Origin: Tunturiibacter empetritectus
Lineage (GTDB): Bacteria > Acidobacteriota > Terriglobia > Terriglobales > Acidobacteriaceae
Direction of reading: 5' to 3'
Assembly (NCBI RefSeq): GCF_013410875.1
Contig: NZ_JACCCU010000001.1
Location: 1,798,001 to 1,862,000 of the forward strand
Length of the DNA stretch: 64,000 nucleotides
The notes below the pieces were generated by a model. It was not told where the DNA came from. It worked only from the letters and a program-made list of their open reading frames with translations, and did not search any database. The position numbers and the translations under genes are program-made. The stretch's first letter is position 1. Each line of letters starts with the position of its first letter. Of this stretch, positions 35,639-44,193 are shown in pieces.

Positions 35639-36264
35639 AGATGATTTATAACAAAGACGCTCAGGATATTTACCGCGAATCTTTTGAAATCATTAGGGCG
35701 GAATCGGATCTATCTTCGTTCTCGCCTGTCCTGGCGCGCGTAGTGGTGCGGATGATTCATGCCTGTGGGATGACGGATCTGCCGCAATATGTTTCTGCAT
35801 CACCGACCGCTACTGAAGTCGGCGAGCAGGCGCTTCTAGCTGGGATGCCCATACTTTGTGATGCAAATATGGTGGCAAATGGGATCACCCGATCCAGACT
35901 TCCGAAGAACAACGAAGTGATCTGCACGCTGAGTGATCCACGTACCGCGGAACTAGCGAGAAGGTTCGAGACGACCCGCAGTGCGGCGGCACTGGAGCTT
36001 TGGCGCGATAGACTTGGCGATTCTATTGTTGTGATCGGGAACGCACCGACGGCTTTGTTTCACCTGCTCGAGATGCTCGAAACAGGCGCAGCAGCTCCGG
36101 CTCTCATCATCGGCATTCCTGTTGGTTTCGTCGGGGCCGCGGAGTCGAAAGTAGCTCTTGAGACTAACCACCTTAATCTTCCTTTTTTGACGGTTCGAGG
36201 GCGCCGTGGTGGAAGTGCCATCGCCGCGGCTGCCGTCAACGCTCTCGCAAGTGAGGAAGAATGA
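35635..36264 (+). CDS. cobH: Precorrin-8X methylmutase (CobH)
   Basis: 209 residues from the GTG at 35635 (GTGA overlap with the cobG stop); the ATG at 35641 is an alternative. CobH moves the C11 methyl group to C12, giving hydrogenobyrinic acid. Visible family segments: DIYRESFEIIRAE, VVRMIHACGMTDLP with the catalytic His, CDANMVANGI, and GNAPTALFHLLEML followed by GIPVGFVGAAESK. Standard length of about 210 residues. Confidence 0.95.
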   Translation: MKMIYNKDAQDIYRESFEIIRAESDLSSFSPVLARVVVRMIHACGMTDLPQYVSASPTATEVGEQALLAGMPILCDANMVANGITRSRLPKNNEVICTLSDPRTAELARRFETTRSAAALELWRDRLGDSIVVIGNAPTALFHLLEMLETGAAAPALIIGIPVGFVGAAESKVALETNHLNLPFLTVRGRRGGSAIAAAAVNALASEEE

Positions 36265-37772
36265 TCGAAGGCAAAATGCCAGGAAAACTTTTCGGCGTTG
36301 GGCTAGGACCTGGCGATCCCGAGCTTATAACTCTTAAGGCTTTGCGTATCATCAAGCAGGCTCACGTTGTTGCTTATCCGACAGCCAAGCACGGCCAGAG
36401 TAACGCGCGCTGCATTGTGCGCTCAGAGTTGACACGCGAACAAATCGAGATGCCGATGATCTACCCACTCACGACAGAGTCGACAGATCACCCCGGCGGG
36501 TACGAGGCGATCATTGCTCAGTTTTATGATCAGATGGCGGAGCAAGTCGCAGCATATCTCCTGGAAGGTCTCGACGTTGCGGTTCTTTGCGAGGGCGACC
36601 CTTTTTTTTACGGGTCGTTTATGTACCTTCACGACAGGCTGGCTCACCGCTTTTTCACGTCGGTGGTTCCTGGAATTCCATCTGTGATGGCCGCGGCAGC
36701 AAGGCTCGGCACCCCGCTCGTCAGAAGGGACTCAGAGCTAACCATACTTCCTGCAACTCTGTCGGAAGATGCCTTGACGGCCCGGCTAAATCCTCGTGAT
36801 GCATTCGCGGTTATAAAACTTGGTCGCAACTTCACGAAGGTGAAAAACGCATTGTCGCGAGCCGGAGTTTTGAACAAGGCTCTCTACATCGAGCGTGCGA
36901 CTATGAGCCAGGAACGGATAGTTCCACTAAGCGAAGTGGATTCGTCAAGCGTTCCTTATTTCTCGCTCATACTTGTCCCCGATTCCAGGCAGAGTCAGCA
37001 AGGCGATATCGTCAACAGTCTAGGACAAATAACAGTTGTCGGACTAGGACCGGGGTCTGCCGAGTGGATTACGCCAGAGGCCCAGCAAGCCTTGGCTGAG
37101 GCGACCGATCTGGTTGGATATCAGCGATATCTGGATCGAGTCCCACTTCGATCCGGTCAGCGTCGTTTCGGTTCTGATAACAAGGTAGAGGCAGAACGCG
37201 CACGTCATGCTCTCTCTCTCGCGGAGTCCGGAAGGCGCGTATGTGTCGTTTCATCTGGAGATCCCGGTATTTTTGCAATGGCCTCCGCAGTGTTGGAGTC
37301 GATTGATCAGGGGCCAGAAGCATGGCGTTCTCTCGATATCCGGATTGTTCCTGGGGTATCGGCTATGCAGGCCGTAGCAGCTAGAATAGGTGCGCCTCTG
37401 GGGCACGATTTTTGTGTTCTCTCGCTATCGGATCGTCTAAAACCCTGGGAGGTCATCGTGAAGCGGTTGCATGCTGTTGCTTCTGCTGACTTCGCCCTCG
37501 CGATTTATAACCCCATCTCTTCTGAGCGGAAGTGGCAGCTGATTGAGGCACAGGCGATTCTTGCAGGTTACCGAACCCCCGATACCCCGGTAGTACTAGC
37601 TCGCGCTGTGGGCAGATCAGACGAAAAAATTGTGGTTACAGATCTTGCGCGATTCGATCCCTCATTGGCCGATATGCAGACGCTCATTCTTGTTGGATCT
37701 TCAACCACTCGCAGCCTTCTGCTGTCGGATCATCGGGAGATGATTTACACTCCGCGAACCTATGGAGTTTAA
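36261..37772 (+). CDS. cobIJ: CobI-CobJ fusion: precorrin-2 C20- and precorrin-3B C17-methyltransferase
   Basis: 503 residues holding two SAM-dependent tetrapyrrole methylases. The first (about 1-250) opens KLFGVGLGPGDPELITLKAL, with CEGDPFFYGSFMYLHDRL, and matches CobI, which methylates precorrin-2 at C20. The second (about 253-503) opens ITVVGLGPGSAEWITPEA, with SSGDPGIFAMAS and LAIYNPISSERKWQL, and matches CobJ, which methylates C17 with ring contraction. CobI-CobJ fusions occur in several bacteria. It overlaps cobH by four bases (ATGA). The central linker is short and shows no frameshift. Confidence 0.93.
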   Translation: MIEGKMPGKLFGVGLGPGDPELITLKALRIIKQAHVVAYPTAKHGQSNARCIVRSELTREQIEMPMIYPLTTESTDHPGGYEAIIAQFYDQMAEQVAAYLLEGLDVAVLCEGDPFFYGSFMYLHDRLAHRFFTSVVPGIPSVMAAAARLGTPLVRRDSELTILPATLSEDALTARLNPRDAFAVIKLGRNFTKVKNALSRAGVLNKALYIERATMSQERIVPLSEVDSSSVPYFSLILVPDSRQSQQGDIVNSLGQITVVGLGPGSAEWITPEAQQALAEATDLVGYQRYLDRVPLRSGQRRFGSDNKVEAERARHALSLAESGRRVCVVSSGDPGIFAMASAVLESIDQGPEAWRSLDIRIVPGVSAMQAVAARIGAPLGHDFCVLSLSDRLKPWEVIVKRLHAVASADFALAIYNPISSERKWQLIEAQAILAGYRTPDTPVVLARAVGRSDEKIVVTDLARFDPSLADMQTLILVGSSTTRSLLLSDHREMIYTPRTYGV

Positions 37773-37774
37773 CA

Positions 37775-39025
37775 ATGCCGTTTCCTGAAATTGGAGCAGC
37801 GAGATCGGATGTTAAGGAACGCTGGTTGTCGATCATAGGCATCGGCGAAGATGGCTGGGAGGGACTTAGTTCGGCAGCGAAACAAGCTGTAGAGTCTGCG
37901 GAGTTTCTTTACGGCGGTGTTCGGCATCTTGCCTATATCCCTAAGGTGCGTGCTGCCCAGATAGCGTGGCCCTCTCCCATGGCCACAGCGGTGCACGAAA
38001 TTCTGACGCACTATCGAGGGCGAAGCAGAGTTACAGCTTTAGCCAGCGGTGATCCGATGCTTTTTGGCGTTGGTGTGACGCTTACTCGCGAGTTGGCTCC
38101 CGCCGAATTTCTTGTTATACCGCAGGTCTCAGCATTCTCGCTCGCGTGTGCGCGTCTCGGTTGGGCAATCTCTGAGACAATCCTGTTATCACTGGTCAAT
38201 CGCCCAATTGAGCAAATACAGAGATATCTACATCCAGGCCAGCAGCTGATACTTTTCTCTGAAGACGGCACAACTCCTGCGACAGTCGCGAAATTTCTAA
38301 CCGACAGCGGGTATGGATCGAGTCAATTCACCGTTTTTGAATATCTAGGTGGCTCTGCGGAGAGACGCCGGGACGACCGGGCAAATATCTGGTCGGTAAA
38401 CCAATGTGGAGACTTGAATCTGATTGCGGTTGTATGCGTTGCTGATCCTGAAGCGAAACGTTTGTCGGTTGTTCCGGGACTTCCGGACGATTTCTATGTA
38501 ACAGACGGGCAACTGACAAAACGTGAAGTTCGCGCCGCAACTCTATCGCGTTTAGCACCGTTGCCGGGCGAACAGTTATGGGATATTGGGGCGGGTACAG
38601 GAACGGTAGGTATCGAATGGATGCGTTCTCATCCTTCATGCTCGTGCATTGCCTTTGAAGAACGCGAAGATAGGGCCGCAAGAATTTTAGTCAACGCAAA
38701 GAGACTTGGCGTCCCAACCCTAAAGGTAATCAAGGGAAGTGTACCGTCGACTCTCGACGGGTTGCAGCCGCCAGATGCAATTTTCATCGGAGGGGGAATT
38801 AGCGGGGACGGCTTATTCCAAGCTTGCTGGAACAAACTTACCAAAGGTGGTCGAATCGTTGCGAACGCAGTTACCATTGAAAGCGAGATAGCTGTCGCAA
38901 CCTGGCAGAGATTGTACGGTGGCGAACTTGTGCGAATCCTCGTTGCTCGTGCAGAGCCCGTCGGCGGCGTCCTTGGATGGCGGCATCTGATGCCAATAAC
39001 CCAATGGTCGGTGGTGAAGTCATGA
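37775..39025 (+). CDS. cobL: Precorrin-6B C5,15-methyltransferase, decarboxylating (CobL)
   Basis: 416 residues, a two-domain enzyme. The N-terminal CbiE-like part (about 20-215) has SIIGIGEDGWEGLSSAAKQ and LASGDPMLFGVG; the C-terminal CbiT-like part (about 225-416) has the SAM motif LWDIGAGTGTVGIEWMR and GGGISGDG. It methylates C5 and C15 and removes the C12 acetate carboxyl. It starts two bases after the cobIJ stop and shares an ATGA overlap with the next gene. Confidence 0.95.
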   Translation: MPFPEIGAARSDVKERWLSIIGIGEDGWEGLSSAAKQAVESAEFLYGGVRHLAYIPKVRAAQIAWPSPMATAVHEILTHYRGRSRVTALASGDPMLFGVGVTLTRELAPAEFLVIPQVSAFSLACARLGWAISETILLSLVNRPIEQIQRYLHPGQQLILFSEDGTTPATVAKFLTDSGYGSSQFTVFEYLGGSAERRRDDRANIWSVNQCGDLNLIAVVCVADPEAKRLSVVPGLPDDFYVTDGQLTKREVRAATLSRLAPLPGEQLWDIGAGTGTVGIEWMRSHPSCSCIAFEEREDRAARILVNAKRLGVPTLKVIKGSVPSTLDGLQPPDAIFIGGGISGDGLFQACWNKLTKGGRIVANAVTIESEIAVATWQRLYGGELVRILVARAEPVGGVLGWRHLMPITQWSVVKS

Positions 39026-39387
39026 GTACCCCTTGTTCGATCGGCATTGGCTGCTCCTCTCGTGCGACAGCTTCGGATGTTATTCAGCTTATTCAAAAGT
39101 GTATGAGTGAAATCACTCCCGGCGGCTTCCTCGCAACGCTGGATCGGTGCTCAAATATCGGGGAAGCAGTCGCGACCGCCCTCAGACTGCAGTTGGTACT
39201 GTTTCCTGCCAGTGTTCTTGCGCAGGTTAGCGGAATCAAAATTCAGTCATTGTTGGCTGCATCGAAGCTTGGAACTCCCAGCGTCGCCGAAGCATCGGCT
39301 TTGGCTTCCCTCGGACCCGCGGCCCGTCTTATTTTACCGCGCCAGACGGGACGTTTCTGCACATGTGCTGTGGCGGTGCTGCCATGA
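39022..39387 (+). CDS. cobE: CobE / CbiG C-terminal domain protein
   Basis: 121 residues from the ATG at 39022 (ATGA overlap with cobL). It matches the small CobE/CbiG-C fold: [18 protein letters not shown] at the N-terminus and [20 protein letters not shown] near the end, followed by [12 protein letters not shown]. CobE is common in aerobic cob operons. Its exact role is unsettled; a hydrolase or accessory role in precorrin processing has been suggested. It overlaps cobM by four bases. Confidence 0.85.
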   Translation: MSTPCSIGIGCSSRATASDVIQLIQKCMSEITPGGFLATLDRCSNIGEAVATALRLQLVLFPASVLAQVSGIKIQSLLAASKLGTPSVAEASALASLGPAARLILPRQTGRFCTCAVAVLP

Positions 39388-40172
39388 CTGTTCATTTCAT
39401 TGGCGCAGGTCCTGGCGCTCCCGACTTGCTCACACTGCGGGGAAGAGATCTGATTAGCCGCTCCCCCGTGTGTCTGTATGCAGGCTCATTAGTACCGAAA
39501 GAAGTGATCGCACATGCTCCGTCGGGAGCTCGTATCGTTGATTCAGCCGAGATGAATCTTGATGAGATCATTGCAGAGATCTCGTCAGCTCATGAGAACG
39601 GACTCGACGTAGCTCGAATCCATTCTGGGGATCTTTCAATCTGGAGCACGATGGCAGAGCAGATCCGCCGGCTCACCGCTCTCGGAATTCCTTACGACGT
39701 AACCCCCGGTGTCCCATCATTCGCCGCCGCCGCAGCTGCACTTAGTCAAGAACTAACTCTTCCTGAGGTAGCCCAGACCTTGATTCTGACAAGAACTTCC
39801 ACTCGGTCAACCGCAATGCCAGAAGGTGAAGATCTCGTAACGCTAGGTCAATCGGGCGCGACAATGGCGATTCATCTCTCCATCATGAATCTTGAGATGG
39901 TAGCTTCACAGCTGTTGCCACTTTATGGTGCAGACTGTCCTGTAGTCGTCGTGTTCCATGCGAGTTGGCCGGACGAAATTATTTTGCGCGGGACGCTATC
40001 GACAATCCAAGAGATCGTGGCTCAGTCAGGGATAGACAGGAACGCTCTGATTTTGGTTGGACGAACCCTTAGCCGTTCCAATTTTGGTGAGAGCTATCTC
40101 TACTCTGTTTCTAGAGAGCGCGAGCCGGAGGCACAGGGTGATTTTAAACCAGTATTCCCGGACGCAGATTGA
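39384..40172 (+). CDS. cobM: Precorrin-4 C11-methyltransferase (CobM)
   Basis: 262 residues from the ATG at 39384. Tetrapyrrole methylase: [20 protein letters not shown] at the N-terminus, [19 protein letters not shown] in the middle, and [15 protein letters not shown] with the CobM-typical [16 protein letters not shown]. It adds the C11 methyl to precorrin-4. The 30-bp gap that follows contains AGGAT for the next gene. Confidence 0.95.
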   Translation: MTVHFIGAGPGAPDLLTLRGRDLISRSPVCLYAGSLVPKEVIAHAPSGARIVDSAEMNLDEIIAEISSAHENGLDVARIHSGDLSIWSTMAEQIRRLTALGIPYDVTPGVPSFAAAAAALSQELTLPEVAQTLILTRTSTRSTAMPEGEDLVTLGQSGATMAIHLSIMNLEMVASQLLPLYGADCPVVVVFHASWPDEIILRGTLSTIQEIVAQSGIDRNALILVGRTLSRSNFGESYLYSVSREREPEAQGDFKPVFPDAD

Positions 40173-40202
40173 TTGTATGGAATTCAAAACTAGGATGTTA
40201 AC

Positions 40203-41018
40203 TTGGCCGACCTCGATCCAACATCGGGTGAGATAAGAAGCGCACGCGGTCCTCAAAACTCACAACGAATACTGATTCTTGGTGGGACCGGAGAGGGGAC
40301 TGAGCTTGCTTTACGTCTTGCACATAGACCGGACCTATACACCATCTCTTCGTTGGCTGGTCGCGTAAGCGAGCCTAAGCGTCCCGAAGGCATCGTCAGG
40401 GTCGGAGGATTTGGTGGTGTTGACGGGCTAGTCTCTTTCCTCGTGAAAGAGCGCATCGGGATGGTCGTTGATGTCACCCATCCCTTTGCCGTCCGAATCA
40501 GTCATAACGCAGAGCTTGCGTGCGCCAGATTGGGATTGTCACTTATTGCTTTCATAAGGCCACCCTGGACTAAGACAAAAGCGGATATTTGGCATGAAGT
40601 CAAAGATTTTAAAGAAGCAGCCAGTCTTGTTGATTTTCAGAAAAGACGTGTACTCCTGTCGATTGGTAGACAAGAGCTAAATTCGTTCGCTGCTTGTCAC
40701 AATGCCTGGTTTCTGATCCGCGCCATAGAAGAACCAAACGGACCGCTACCGCGTTTTCATCAAATTCTATTGCAACGCGGCCCATTCGATCTTAGCGAAG
40801 AGTTGCGGTTACTAGAGAATCACTCAATCAATTACGTTGTCTCCAAAAATAGTGGTGGGCCGGCAACATATACCAAAATTCAAGCCGCACAGCTACTCAA
40901 GATACCGGTAGTCATGGTGAAGCGGCCTGTCAAACACACGGCTTCAACAGTCGAAACACTCGAAGAAGTACTCATGGAAGTTGATCGCTTGATCCAGTTC
41001 AATCGAACAACACGATAA
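40203..41018 (+). CDS. cobK: Precorrin-6A reductase (CobK)
   Basis: 271 residues from a TTG start, with AGGAT about eight bases upstream. CobK reduces precorrin-6A to dihydro-precorrin-6A with NADPH. Family segments: ILILGGTGEGTELALRLA near the N-terminus, GMVVDVTHPFAVRISHNAEL with the conserved THPFA, ARLGLSLIAFIRPPW, and VSKNSGGPATYTKIQAAQL near the C-terminus. A short N-terminal extension of about 20 residues precedes the conserved core, so a later start is possible, although no ATG or GTG is available in frame close to the core. Confidence 0.92.
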   Translation: MADLDPTSGEIRSARGPQNSQRILILGGTGEGTELALRLAHRPDLYTISSLAGRVSEPKRPEGIVRVGGFGGVDGLVSFLVKERIGMVVDVTHPFAVRISHNAELACARLGLSLIAFIRPPWTKTKADIWHEVKDFKEAASLVDFQKRRVLLSIGRQELNSFAACHNAWFLIRAIEEPNGPLPRFHQILLQRGPFDLSEELRLLENHSINYVVSKNSGGPATYTKIQAAQLLKIPVVMVKRPVKHTASTVETLEEVLMEVDRLIQFNRTTR

Positions 41019-41079
41019 CGCTTGTCAACCTGGGCGCAGGTGTTGATGGCTTCATCTATCATTTAAAAGGGATGTCAAT

Positions 41080-41856
41080 ATGAGGAAGCTATACATCATT
41101 GGAATCGGTCCGGGTAATCCAGAGCAAGTAACAATTCAAGCGATTAAGGCTATAAACCAGGTTGACGTGTTCTTTATTACTAACAAAGGAGAAACAAAAA
41201 GCGATCTAACGCAGTTTAGAAAGGAGATATGTGAACGATACATCGACGAGCCATCCTACAGAACTATCGAGATCATCGATCCATGGCGCGACCCGACCAT
41301 AGATTCTTATACCTCTCAAGTTGAGGCATGGCACCAGCAGCGGGCCCTAATCTACGAAGATCTGATTAAGAACGAGTTGCAGGAGGATGAGTGTGGCGCG
41401 TTTCTCATCTGGGGAGATCCGTCACTTTATGACAGCACTCTGCGAGTGATTGATCAGATTATTGGCCGTGGCCAAATTCATTTCGATTACGAAGTCATCC
41501 CTGGAATTACCAGCATTCAAGCTCTCGCGGCACGCCACAAAATAACCTTGAATGGTATCGGGGAGTCGATTTGCATCACAACGGGTCGTCAGCTATCGAC
41601 TGATCTAGTTTCCAGCACAGAGAATGTTGTCGTCATGCTCGATGGAACGTGCTCATTCAAAAATGTGCTAGACAAAGAGGTGGAGATCTACTGGGGGGCT
41701 TACGTGGGCAGTGATAAAGAGATCCTCTTGTCTGGAACACTTGCCGAAACGCTTGAGAGTATCGAGGCGGCTCGAAGCGCGGCTCGGGAGAAAAATGGGT
41801 GGGTGATGGATACCTATCTGCTTCGGAATCCATCTGCACGCCGTCTTGACAAGTAG
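41080..41856 (+). CDS. cobF: Precorrin-6A synthase, deacetylating (CobF)
   Basis: 258 residues. CobF methylates C1 of precorrin-5 and removes the acetyl fragment; it is specific to the aerobic pathway. Visible: KLYIIGIGPGNPEQVTIQAI, NQVDVFFITNKGETKSDL, IDPWRDPTIDSY (typical of CobF), ALIYEDLIKNEL, WGDPSLYDSTLRVI and VIPGITSIQALAARHKI. Last gene of the operon, about 60 bp after cobK with a fresh start region. It is among the AT-richest genes here. Confidence 0.95.
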   Translation: MRKLYIIGIGPGNPEQVTIQAIKAINQVDVFFITNKGETKSDLTQFRKEICERYIDEPSYRTIEIIDPWRDPTIDSYTSQVEAWHQQRALIYEDLIKNELQEDECGAFLIWGDPSLYDSTLRVIDQIIGRGQIHFDYEVIPGITSIQALAARHKITLNGIGESICITTGRQLSTDLVSSTENVVVMLDGTCSFKNVLDKEVEIYWGAYVGSDKEILLSGTLAETLESIEAARSAAREKNGWVMDTYLLRNPSARRLDK

Positions 41857-41991
41857 CTCTGTGACATGTGCGATCTACTGCAAGCGTCAAGAAGGCGTCA
41901 TCAAAAAACTAACATTGCATTTCGACCATTTTCGAAGTGGTGGATGTCTAGAGTTTTTAAGAGAAATTGGGATAGTGTCAAAGCTTACCAA

Positions 41992-42756
41992 CTAGTTTCT
42001 GGATCTATCAACATTCCCTTCGCCTAGTTTGCGGTGGAAGAAGTCAAAGACGAGGCCGTAGAGGCTGTAGGCGAGTTCGGGGTCGTAGCGTATGCCCTCG
42101 TCGCGCATGAAGGCGTGGGCTCCGTTGACCTCGTGCCAGCTGAACTTCTTCTGGAGTTCGTTAAGCCGGGCGAGGATGGCCACGCGGCCTTCGAGGGGGA
42201 TGTGCGGGTCCTGGCGTCCCCAGATCATCAGGAGCTCACCCTGGATGTCTTTGGCGCGTTCGAGAGAGTCGTCTCCGCCTTTGCTGAGGGAGCCTTTGTG
42301 GATGTCGGTGGCGTAAAAGCAGGTGGTGGCGAGAACGTCGGGGTTCATGGCGGTGCGGAAGGCGAGGTGGCCGCCGATGCAGATGCCCATGGCTCCGAGA
42401 TGGCCGGTGCAGTCGGCGCGGGATTTGAGGTGGTCGAGCGCGGCGCGGGCGTCGGCGTCGTAGCTGGAGAGCTCTTTGGTGGTCTTGAGGACGTTGCCGC
42501 GGTCGGAGCCAGCCTGGTCGTAGGCAAGGATGGTGCCAGCGGGTTCGAACTCGTGGTAGATCTCGGGGCAGGCGACGATGTAGCCGTGGCCGGCGAGCAT
42601 GGCGGCGGTGCGGCGGATGGGCGCGGTGATCTGGAAGATCTCGGAGTAGAAGACGATGCCGGGGTAACGGCCGGTGCCGGCGGGGCGGACGATGTGAGTG
42701 CGCATGGGGCCGTTGAGAGTGTCGAGCGTGACGTACTCGTCGTTGACGATGATCAT
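41992..42756 (-). CDS. Dienelactone hydrolase family protein
   Basis: 254 residues, alpha/beta hydrolase. The nucleophile elbow is GICIGGHLAF, with Cys as nucleophile as in true dienelactone hydrolases. The Asp is in IWGRQDPHIP and the His in NGAHAFMRDEG. No signal peptide. Typical length. The gene converges on cobF with about 135 bp between them and is again G-rich on the plus strand, marking the return to typical chromosomal composition after the cob operon. Confidence 0.9.
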   Translation of the reverse strand: MIIVNDEYVTLDTLNGPMRTHIVRPAGTGRYPGIVFYSEIFQITAPIRRTAAMLAGHGYIVACPEIYHEFEPAGTILAYDQAGSDRGNVLKTTKELSSYDADARAALDHLKSRADCTGHLGAMGICIGGHLAFRTAMNPDVLATTCFYATDIHKGSLSKGGDDSLERAKDIQGELLMIWGRQDPHIPLEGRVAILARLNELQKKFSWHEVNGAHAFMRDEGIRYDPELAYSLYGLVFDFFHRKLGEGNVDRSRN

Positions 42757-42865
42757 TTTTCTTTTCGCCTCGAATCTCGGATGAATCGCTTGTGAGTTTG
42801 CCCGGTGTCTATCTTATTCTGGTTGAGAGTGGTTTGGGGTTTAGGCTGCAGGTGTGAGGTGAGGG

Positions 42866-43498
42866 ATGTATATTCCACGGGCGAATGAAGAGCAGCGGGT
42901 GCCAGTGCTGCACTCGCTGATGAGGGCGGAGCCGCTGGCGGCGTTGGTGACGTTGAGTTCGTCGGGGCTCGTGGCTTCTCATATTCCGATGGTGCTCGAG
43001 GAGGGCGGTTCGCCGCTGGGCGTTCTGAGGGGTCACGTTTCGCGGGCGAATTCACAGTGGCGCGATCTGGAGGCGTCGGTCGAGGCTCTGGCGATCTTTT
43101 CTGGCCCGCAGCACTACATCTCGCCAACGTGGTATCCCGGGAAGGTGGAGCATGGGAGAGAGGTTCCGACGTGGAACTACGTTGTGGTTCATGCGTACGG
43201 ATCGCTGAAGGTGATGGACGACAAGAGCTGGATGAGAGCACACCTTGAGAGACTGACGAATGAAAACGAGGCCGAGACAGCGATGCCGTGGAAGGTGAGC
43301 GATGCGCCGGAGGAGTTTATCGAGACGATGATGAAGGGGATTGTGGGGCTGGAGCTGCCGATCGGCCGCCTGGAGGGGAAGTGGAAGGTTAGTCAGAACC
43401 GTACGGTGCGGGATCGCGAGGGAGTGCTGGAAGGACTGAGCAAGGAGAGTACGCCGGGGAGCCTGATGATGAAGAGGCTGGTTGAAGACGCTATGTAG
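42866..43498 (+). CDS. PaiB-like FMN-binding protein
   Basis: 210 residues. Matches the PaiB/FMN-binding split-barrel family, once described as negative regulators of sporulation and protease genes. Opening MYIPRANEEQRVPVLHSL; core HIPMVLEEGGSPLGVLRGHV with SRANSQW; the family-typical YISPTWYPGKVEHGREVPTW, split by YVVVHAYGSL; and IVGLELPIGRLEGKWKVSQN near the C-terminus. No DNA-binding domain is visible, so an oxidoreductase-like role is possible. Divergent from the hydrolase. Confidence 0.9.
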   Translation: MYIPRANEEQRVPVLHSLMRAEPLAALVTLSSSGLVASHIPMVLEEGGSPLGVLRGHVSRANSQWRDLEASVEALAIFSGPQHYISPTWYPGKVEHGREVPTWNYVVVHAYGSLKVMDDKSWMRAHLERLTNENEAETAMPWKVSDAPEEFIETMMKGIVGLELPIGRLEGKWKVSQNRTVRDREGVLEGLSKESTPGSLMMKRLVEDAM

Positions 43499-43702
43499 TG
43501 TCGGCTGGGGGTATGAAGTGGTGAGGCTGCTGGGCGCAGAGGGTCTGCCGGGCAACTTTGTTGGTGAGTTAGTGGTGGTGATCGCCGCTATGTTGTTCGT
43601 AGTGAGCGTGGCTCTTTACGCGAGGGGAAGGCTAGGCACATGCAGGATGGTCGGTTGCTATACAGACAGACTAAATAGGCTAGATAGACAGCTTATATGT
43701 TA

Positions 43703-43717
43703 AGATGAATTTCATCT
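43703..43717 (+). promoter_or_regulatory. Perfect 15-base palindrome ahead of the toxin-antitoxin pair
   Basis: AGATGAATTTCATCT: seven-base arms around one central T, placed immediately before the GGAGGAG ribosome site of the next gene. Toxin-antitoxin operons are usually autorepressed at such sites. AT-rich hexamers TTATAT (43693-43698) and TAGATA just upstream could be a -10. Confidence 0.5.
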
Positions 43718-43728
43718 GGAGGAGTTAG

Positions 43729-44193
43729 ATGAAAACTGGTCTTAGCGAACAAATTCGTCGCGTCGCGAAAGAGAAGTATATCGATCCTGCGGTGAGATCG
43801 GGGCATACTGAATTTTCTATTCCGGTGCGTGGGATGCTCGATTTGCTGTTGCCTTCCGGCTTTCCGAGAAATCACACTCCGCAGATTTGCAATTCGATTC
43901 AAACTTCCAAGTTTCTTAATCAAAATGGAATTGAGATCGTTGGAGTGGATGGGCCGCCTTCCGGGCAGAGTCCGACAGTCGTGGTGCGTTATCGGATAAC
44001 TGGCCAGTCAATCAACTTGAAGGCTAGTCAGCGTAAGGGATCACGTGTTGAGGCTGTGAGGGAGGATGCAGCGGCGCGGGCTAAGCGGCTTACGGATGCC
44101 TTGCGAGGGTTGCTCAAAGAAGAGTTGAAAGAGCATGGAGGAGCTGAAGGGTTCGTGCGATGGATCAGGTCGGATGATGAGGAGGCTGCTTGA
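43729..44193 (+). CDS. Putative antitoxin of a PIN-type pair, unfamiliar family
   Basis: 154 residues with a strong GGAGGAG site. I do not recognise the family. The N-terminal part (about 1-60) is mixed and contains HTPQICNSIQTSKFLNQNGIEI, which could be a helix-turn-helix. The middle SQSINL-like strand region is short, and the last 50 residues are helical and charged (REDAAARAKRLTDALRGLLKEELKE), a plausible toxin-wrapping arm. The next gene starts within its stop codon, so the two are coupled. The role as antitoxin is inferred only from position, overlap and the upstream palindrome. Confidence 0.55.
   Translation: MKTGLSEQIRRVAKEKYIDPAVRSGHTEFSIPVRGMLDLLLPSGFPRNHTPQICNSIQTSKFLNQNGIEIVGVDGPPSGQSPTVVVRYRITGQSINLKASQRKGSRVEAVREDAAARAKRLTDALRGLLKEELKEHGGAEGFVRWIRSDDEEAA

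Noticed and set aside
41857-41991. Right-hand attachment site duplicating the tRNA-Arg 3' end
   Set aside because: No stretch resembling the tRNA end was found after cobF or after the 43.7-45.9 kb patch.
42034-42795. Long plus-strand frame opposite the dienelactone hydrolase
   Set aside because: Shadow frame of low complexity (Val/Gly/Ala-rich); the minus-strand gene has all catalytic residues.
43482-43703. Possible 73-residue membrane peptide after the PaiB-like gene
   Set aside because: It has one hydrophobic stretch but a poor start, overlap with the previous gene, and an end inside the toxin-antitoxin operator.
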